A DNA stretch of 10,676 nucleotides from a bacterium (GTDB taxonomy: Bacteria; Actinomycetota; Acidimicrobiia; Acidimicrobiales; CATQHL01). The stretch covers positions 1-10,676 of the forward strand of contig JAPPKQ010000105.1 in the NCBI GenBank assembly GCA_028819945.1. The letters are read 5' to 3'. Both the position numbers and the translations under genes were made by a program. This document shows, in pieces, positions 7,066-10,676 of this stretch. Position 1 is the first letter of the stretch. Each line of letters begins with the position of its first letter. The notes beneath the pieces were generated by a model. It was not told where the DNA came from, searched no databases, and was given only the letters and a program-made list of their open reading frames with translations.

Positions 7066-7950
7066 TCAGCCCCTGCTCGGGGGCTCGGCGCCGCCGGAGC
7101 GCGCCGATGACTCGTAGGCGTCGTGGGCGGCCACGATGTCGTCGGCGATCTCGGGGCGGCAGATCAGCACGTCGGGCACGAAGGGGACGGCCTGGTTGTA
7201 CCGCAGCGGTGCTCCTCCCAGGCGGGAGGCGTGCAGCCCGGCCGCCCGTGCCACGGCCACCGGCGCCGCCGAGTCCCACTCGTGGTGCCCGCTGGCGTGG
7301 ACGTAGGCGTCGGCGCGCCCCCTGACCACCTCGGCCACCTTGGCGCCGACCGAGCCGAGGGTGTACAGCTCGCTGCCGAGGGCGGCGGCTATCGCCGCTG
7401 CGTGATGACTGGGCCGGCTGCGGCTGGCGATCAGCCTGCGCCGGCTCATGCTGTTGCTTCCCGTGCTCGGCGGGGACGCCGGGGCGTGATCGGTCGTCGG
7501 GCCGGACGGTACCTGGTCGGGGGTCGCGAACGTGACCTCCTCGGCCGGCAGCGCCACCGCTCCCACCACCGGGATGCCACCGATCACCAAGGCGACGTGC
7601 ACCGCCCAGTCGCCGCGCCCCGCCTCGCCGTACTGGCGGGTGCCGTCGAGCGGATCGACGATCCAGACCCTCTCGGCGTGCAGGCGTTGCCGGTCGTCGG
7701 GAGCCTCCTCGGACAGCACGGCGTCACCGGGACGGGCCTCGGCGAGCGCGCCCGCCAGGAACTCGTGGGCGAGCCGGTCGCCGGCGCGGCGCAACTCGTC
7801 GTCGGCGGCCGGATCGGCAGGGTCGAACCGGTGCTTGCGCCGCAGTTGCACGAGCAGGGCGCCCGCCTGCGTCGCCAGGTCGGCCGCCAACCGGTGATCC
7901 TCGGCGGTGGCATGGACCGGATCCGTCGCGGTGTCGCCGTCTGCGGGCAT
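7066..7950 (-). CDS. cysQ: 3'(2'),5'-bisphosphate nucleotidase CysQ / inositol-monophosphatase family
   Basis: A 294-aa Mg-dependent, Li-sensitive-type phosphatase. The CysQ branch removes the 3'-phosphate of PAP, a by-product of sulfate assimilation; actinobacterial homologues may also act on inositol phosphate or fructose bisphosphate, so substrate specificity is not certain. Metal-binding motifs are complete: LSEE at residues 79-82, [14 protein letters not shown] at 96-109 and [16 protein letters not shown] at 224-239. Residues about 144-180 are a Pro/Ser/Arg-rich linker of low complexity, longer than the rest of the fold requires. The ATG at 7950 is preceded by GGTGAGG, a fair ribosome-binding site, which also overlaps a possible TANNNT -10 element. 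nucS begins only 5 bases after the stop, suggesting co-transcription. No sulfate-assimilation genes are in the window. Confidence 0.88.
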   Translation of the reverse strand: MPADGDTATDPVHATAEDHRLAADLATQAGALLVQLRRKHRFDPADPAADDELRRAGDRLAHEFLAGALAEARPGDAVLSEEAPDDRQRLHAERVWIVDPLDGTRQYGEAGRGDWAVHVALVIGGIPVVGAVALPAEEVTFATPDQVPSGPTTDHAPASPPSTGSNSMSRRRLIASRSRPSHHAAAIAAALGSELYTLGSVGAKVAEVVRGRADAYVHASGHHEWDSAAPVAVARAAGLHASRLGGAPLRYNQAVPFVPDVLICRPEIADDIVAAHDAYESSARSGGAEPPSRG

Positions 7951-7956
7951 CGCCTC

Positions 7957-7962
7957 ACCCTA
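7957..7962 (-). promoter_or_regulatory. Possible -10 element (TAGGGT) upstream of cysQ
   Basis: On the minus strand TAGGGT fits TANNNT and ends six bases before the cysQ ATG, the same geometry as seen upstream of the dehydrogenase gene at 1960-1965. The following bases GGTGAGG could instead serve as a Shine-Dalgarno of a leadered transcript from murT-gatD or a promoter in the gap, so this is a low-confidence call. I see no good -35 hexamer at the right distance. Confidence 0.3.
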
Positions 7963-8012
7963 ATGACGCGGGCGCTGCCCGGATGCCGACCGAGGGCGCC
8001 GCGCCGGTCACC

Positions 8013-8057
8013 GGTGCGCGGGATCGGAGATGGATCCCGGCCTGCGCCGGGATGACG
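8013..8057 (+). repeat. REP-like repeat A, copy 1
   Basis: A 45-bp element beginning GGTGCGCGGGATCGG and ending GCCGGGATGACG. It contains a perfect 8-bp inverted repeat, ATCCCGGC (8034-8041) and GCCGGGAT (8046-8053), with a 4-base loop. It matches copy 2 (8151-8195) except at three positions in the middle. Its 3' part GCGCCGGGATGACG is repeated once more at 8060-8073, making a 16-base-period partial duplication that explains why unit 1 is 16 bases longer than unit 2. Confidence 0.8.
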
Positions 8058-8083
8058 TGGCGCCGGGATGACGGTGGCACCGT

Positions 8084-8144
8084 GACGATCTTCGTCATTC
8101 CGGCGAAGAGCCTGCCCCGGACTCGATCCGGGGCCGGAATCCAG
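8084..8144 (+). repeat. REP-like repeat B, copy 1
   Basis: A 61-bp element that matches copy 2 (8206-8266) at all but two positions. It has nested inverted repeats: an outer ATTCCGGC (8097-8104) with GCCGGAAT (8133-8140) and an inner CCCCGGA (8115-8121) with TCCGGGG (8127-8133), the two right arms sharing one G. It belongs to the same family as repeat A but in opposite orientation: the reverse complement of A begins CGTCATCCCGGCG, whereas B reads CGTCATTCCGGCG. Confidence 0.8.
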
Positions 8145-8150
8145 GGCACA

Positions 8151-8195
8151 GGTGCGCGGGATCGGGCGTGGATCCCGGCCTGCGCCGGGATGACG
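8151..8195 (+). repeat. REP-like repeat A, copy 2
   Basis: Second copy of the 45-bp A element, with the same hairpin arms ATCCCGGC (8172-8179) and GCCGGGAT (8184-8191). It lies 6 bases after B copy 1, so the order in the gap is A-B-A-B, a tandem pair of composite units. Confidence 0.8.
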
Positions 8196-8205
8196 GTGGT
8201 GTGGC

Positions 8206-8266
8206 GACGATGTTCGTCGTTCCGGCGAAGAGCCTGCCCCGGACTCGATCCGGGGCCGGAATCCAG
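8206..8266 (+). repeat. REP-like repeat B, copy 2, abutting the gatD stop
   Basis: Second copy of the 61-bp B element, outer arms TTCCGGC (8220-8226) and GCCGGAA (8255-8261), inner arms CCCCGGA (8237-8243) and TCCGGGG (8249-8255). It ends three bases from the gatD stop codon (8270-8272), so the gatD transcript would immediately enter this strong hairpin. It could protect the mRNA 3' end or reduce read-through into cysQ; no T-run marks it as a standard terminator. Confidence 0.8.
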
Positions 8267-8269
8267 AAC

Positions 8270-9091
8270 TCAGCGGCGGTGGTGCTTGGCGCGGGCCACG
8301 GCGGCGGTGTGGGCGGCCTGCTCCAGCCGGTCGTCGAGTGGCTCGAGGTCGAAGCTGCGGCCGTAGCGGTGCTCCAGCGCCCAGCCCAGCAACAGGTCGG
8401 CCAGCCAGGGGTTCTTCGGCAGCAGTGGGCCGTGCAGGTAGGTGCCCACGGTGCGGTTCGCCACCGCGCCCTCGGTGCGGTCCCGGCCGTTGTTGCCGTG
8501 TCCCTCGACCACCCGGCCGAGCGCCGCGGCGCCGTCGCCCAGGGTGGTCCGCCCGGCGTGGTTCTCGTAGCCGACCAGGCGGCCCGTCTCCGAGCCGTCG
8601 CCCAGGGTGGTCCGCCGGGCGTGGTTCTCGTAGCCGACCAGGCGGCCCGCCTCCGAGCCGGCTCCCAAGTCCGAGGTGAGCACGATGTCGCCGATCAGCC
8701 GGCCCTCGCCCGCCGTCGTCGTGATGTCCAGGACGCCGAGCCCCGCCACCGACTCGCCGCCGGTAGTGCGGTAGCTGTGCCCGGCCAGTTGGTACCCGCC
8801 GCACACGAACAGCCCCACGGCGCCATCGCCCAGCAGCCCGCGCACCGCATCAGCCTTGGTGGCGGCGAGATCGGCGGCGACGGCCAACTGGTCGCGGTCC
8901 TGGCCGCCGCCGAGGTACACCAGGTCGGCGCCGCCGTCGGGCGCCGTCTCGCCGGGCCCGCCTTCTCGCAGCTCCAGGTCCAGCGCCCGCCGGCGCAGGC
9001 GCTCCCGCAGCACGGCGATGTTGCCCCGGTCGGCGTAGATGTTCATCTCCCGCGGGTACAGGTGCCAGAGCCGGACGGTGGGCGTGCTCAT
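8270..9091 (-). CDS. gatD: Lipid II isoglutaminyl synthase, glutamine amidotransferase subunit GatD
   Basis: GatD is the class I (CobB/CobQ-like) glutaminase subunit that supplies ammonia to MurT for amidation of the D-Glu alpha-carboxyl of lipid II, giving D-isoglutamine. This 273-aa protein starts with the typical VRLWHLYPREMNIYADRGN. The nucleophile is C97 in LFVCGGYQLAG and the catalytic His is H220 in GTYLHGPLLPKNP; VYLGGGQDRDQ is at 58-68. Residues 146-166 and 167-187 are a 21-residue tandem repeat, each with RLVGYENHAxRTTLGDG, where the family has only one such GFENHGGRT-like segment. The second copy has the normal G before RTT, while the first has R. Without the duplication the protein would be 252 aa, the usual size. 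It is downstream of murT with a 67-bp gap; GAGG sits five bases before the ATG. Function is likely but the duplication could alter folding or MurT contact. Confidence 0.92.
   Translation of the reverse strand: MSTPTVRLWHLYPREMNIYADRGNIAVLRERLRRRALDLELREGGPGETAPDGGADLVYLGGGQDRDQLAVAADLAATKADAVRGLLGDGAVGLFVCGGYQLAGHSYRTTGGESVAGLGVLDITTTAGEGRLIGDIVLTSDLGAGSEAGRLVGYENHARRTTLGDGSETGRLVGYENHAGRTTLGDGAAALGRVVEGHGNNGRDRTEGAVANRTVGTYLHGPLLPKNPWLADLLLGWALEHRYGRSFDLEPLDDRLEQAAHTAAVARAKHHRR
8531..8656 (-). repeat. 63-bp in-frame tandem duplication inside gatD
   Basis: Two adjacent 63-bp copies, 8531-8593 and 8594-8656, differ at only two positions (C/G within the ACC-GCC region around the GCCCGGCG/GCCGGGCG difference, and T/C in CCCGTCTC/CCCGCCTC). 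63 is a multiple of three, so the frame is kept and 21 residues are duplicated. The high identity points to a recent event. The copy at 8594-8656 encodes the first protein repeat and carries the Gly-to-Arg change. Confidence 0.95.
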
Positions 9092-9158
9092 GGGTGCCTC
9101 ATGGGCGCGCCGGGCGCTCCCGGCGTCGTAGGCCGGCGACGGCGAGCGGATGATCTGC

Positions 9159-10676
9159 TCACGTCTCCTGCCAGAAGTCGTGGGTGGCGCCTCGGCGCAC
9201 CAGCTCGGCGCGCAGATCCAGCAGGGCCGTGTAGGTGGGCAGCGCGTAGAGCACGCCGCCGGGCGGGGTGGCCGCCACGGCGCTGTCGAGTGCGTCCGGC
9301 AGGCTCTCCCGCACCTGGAAGCGCGCCGGGTCCAGCCCGCCGTAGGAGAACCGCAGCGCCAGCTCCCAGCAGCGGTCGCCGGCCAGGGTCACGCTGCCGA
9401 TGCGATCCCACAGGGGTTCGTAGTCCACGTCCCAGATCCACGACGGGTCGCGCCCGTCGGCGGTGCGGTCGTTGAGCACCACCAGCAGATGCAACGGCGC
9501 GGGCTCGGCCAGCAGGCAGCGGATGTTCTCGTTGGCGCCCGTGGGGTTCTTGGCCAGGAGCAGCCTCAGCGTGCGCCCGTCGAGGTCCACCTGCTCGGCC
9601 CGCCCGAACGCCGCCTGCACCCCGGCGACGCCCTCTCGCACGGCCTCGGGAGGAACCCCGAGCACGGTGGCGGCGGCAACGGCCGCGGTCACGTTGTAGG
9701 CGTTGTGCAGGCCGCCGACCCCGGCGACCACTTCGAGGTCGGCGCCGCCGGGGCCGTTCACCCCGGCGATCGTCAGCTCCAGGCGGTCGAGGCCGTCGAG
9801 GTGCACGCGGCGGGCGCTGATGTGGGGACGGGGCCGCTGCAGCCCGCAGCTCTCGCAGCGCCAGTGGCCGAGGTGCCCCACGGTCACCAGGTCGTGGCTC
9901 AGCGGCCGGCCGCAGTTGCCGCAGCGCACCGTGTCGGCGGCATGGGGCAGGTCGGGGCGCCCCACAGCCGGGTCGTCGATGCCGAACAGCACGACGTTCG
10001 GGGGGTGAGCACCGATCCGTTCCAGTGCCGGCGGCAGGAATGGTCCGGTCTCCTCAGCCGCGGCGGCTTCCGGGGTCCCCTCGGTCCAGTGCGGCTGGAA
10101 CATGGGCGCGGGGTTCCGGCGCGCGCCAAGGTGGGCCAGCGCCGGGTCGTCGGCATTGAGAACCAGGGTGGTGGCCGGTCCCAGGCTGCGGCCGGCGAGC
10201 AGGTCGCCCCAGCGCTCGACGATGGCCTCCAACTCGCCGTAGCGGTCGAGCTGGTCCCGGAACAGGTTCATGAGCACCACGGCCCGCGGCTGCAGTGCGT
10301 CGGCGATCTCGCTCAGCGCCGCCTCGTCCACCTCGAAGACGCCGATCCCGCCGCAGCCCGATCCGGGGTCGCCGAGGTCGCGGCGGCTCCGGCGCCTGAA
10401 TCGCCCGCTGACGGGCGCGCCGGCACGCTCACCGACTCCCTCCGCGGTCCGGTGTCTGCGCCGGCGGCGGTACCGCGCCAGCAGCGCCGCGGTCACCCCG
10501 CTCGCCAGGTTGGCGCCGGCGGCGTTGGCGGTGACGTCCCGGCCGTCGGCGCGCAGGCAGGCGCTCAGCAGACGGGCGGTGGTGGTCTTGCCGTTGGTGG
10601 CTGAGATGTACACCGCGCCGCCGCCGAGGCCCCCGCCGAGCCGTGCGAGAGCGACTGTCTCCAGCCTGTTCAGCAC
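9159..10676 (-). CDS. murT: Lipid II isoglutaminyl synthase, Mur-ligase-like subunit MurT (5' partial)
   Basis: MurT uses ATP to activate the D-Glu alpha-carboxyl of lipid II for amidation with ammonia from GatD. In the 505 residues visible, the P-loop ATNGKTTT is at 26-33 and FEVDEA at 114-119. MNLFRDQLDRYGE (136-148) and LNADDPALAHLG are typical of Mur ligases. Four cysteines at 252, 255, 274 and 277 form the zinc-ribbon insertion known in MurT, and GGLHNAYNVTAA (320-331) follows. The DUF1727 C-terminal domain contains LAKNPTGANE (374-383) and DPSWIWDVDYE; D416 there, 89 residues from the end, is at about the place of the Asp that completes the GatD active site in studied MurT proteins. Residues about 67-107 are an Arg-rich insertion where most homologues have a short loop. 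The first codon seen is a GTG at the window edge, but homologues have more residues before the P-loop, so the real start is probably outside. It forms an operon with gatD. Confidence 0.92.
   Translation of the reverse strand: MLNRLETVALARLGGGLGGGAVYISATNGKTTTARLLSACLRADGRDVTANAAGANLASGVTAALLARYRRRRRHRTAEGVGERAGAPVSGRFRRRSRRDLGDPGSGCGGIGVFEVDEAALSEIADALQPRAVVLMNLFRDQLDRYGELEAIVERWGDLLAGRSLGPATTLVLNADDPALAHLGARRNPAPMFQPHWTEGTPEAAAAEETGPFLPPALERIGAHPPNVVLFGIDDPAVGRPDLPHAADTVRCGNCGRPLSHDLVTVGHLGHWRCESCGLQRPRPHISARRVHLDGLDRLELTIAGVNGPGGADLEVVAGVGGLHNAYNVTAAVAAATVLGVPPEAVREGVAGVQAAFGRAEQVDLDGRTLRLLLAKNPTGANENIRCLLAEPAPLHLLVVLNDRTADGRDPSWIWDVDYEPLWDRIGSVTLAGDRCWELALRFSYGGLDPARFQVRESLPDALDSAVAATPPGGVLYALPTYTALLDLRAELVRRGATHDFWQET

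Noticed and set aside
8013..8266. CRISPR array
   Set aside because: Only two copies of each element, internally palindromic, adjacent and without equal-length unique spacers; no cas genes.
7584..8804. 406-codon minus-strand frame spanning the cysQ-gatD gap
   Set aside because: It runs through parts of cysQ, the repeat array and gatD in a different frame; both real genes are complete without it.
9150..10604. Long + strand open frame opposite murT (484 codons)
   Set aside because: murT has a P-loop, zinc cysteines and DUF1727 motifs on the minus strand; the opposite frame shows none and spans the same bases.

Overview
The window is very GC-rich DNA, densely coded with short gaps, and most likely comes from a Gram-positive-type actinobacterium. 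The lineage call rests on gene content: a MurT/GatD pair (amidation of lipid II), an actinobacterial/archaeal-type mismatch endonuclease NucS, a VanW-family wall protein and an actinobacterial-type CysQ phosphatase. Abundant short palindromic repeats ending in GGAATCCAG or GGGATGACG, and the absence of any phage or plasmid gene, suggest a chromosomal segment, perhaps of an uncultured lineage such as Acidimicrobiia. The class is a guess.

Layout. The left part (1-2766, + strand) holds the C-terminal bulk of a hydantoinase B/oxoprolinase-type protein (HyuB), whose true start probably lies left of the window, and a classical short-chain dehydrogenase. A 140-bp gap of unusually low GC (2767-2906) separates these from a run of six minus-strand genes. 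Read in the direction of transcription (right to left) these are murT (running off the right edge), gatD, a 319-bp gap with a palindromic-repeat cluster, cysQ, nucS, a VanW-family gene and a geranylgeranyl-reductase-family flavoenzyme. murT-gatD form a cell-wall unit. cysQ-nucS are almost contiguous (5 bases apart). The VanW gene and the reductase overlap by 4 bases (ATGA), so they are probably translationally coupled.

How the genes relate. MurT and GatD together amidate the D-glutamate of lipid II. The VanW protein is predicted to be a single-pass, outward-facing wall-associated protein. The coupled reductase would saturate isoprenoid chains (menaquinone, polyprenyl or membrane lipids). Envelope biology is therefore the loose theme of the minus strand, with DNA mismatch repair (nucS) and sulfur/phosphate nucleotide turnover (cysQ) in between.

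Most notable observations: nucS appears broken by a one-base deletion directly after its seventh codon; gatD carries a fresh in-frame 63-bp tandem duplication of its family signature motif; a two-unit array of oppositely oriented palindromic repeats abuts the gatD stop codon; and the VanW protein has a long acidic tail with three Cys-x3-Cys repeats. I found no CRISPR, defence island, prophage or other evident new multi-gene system.
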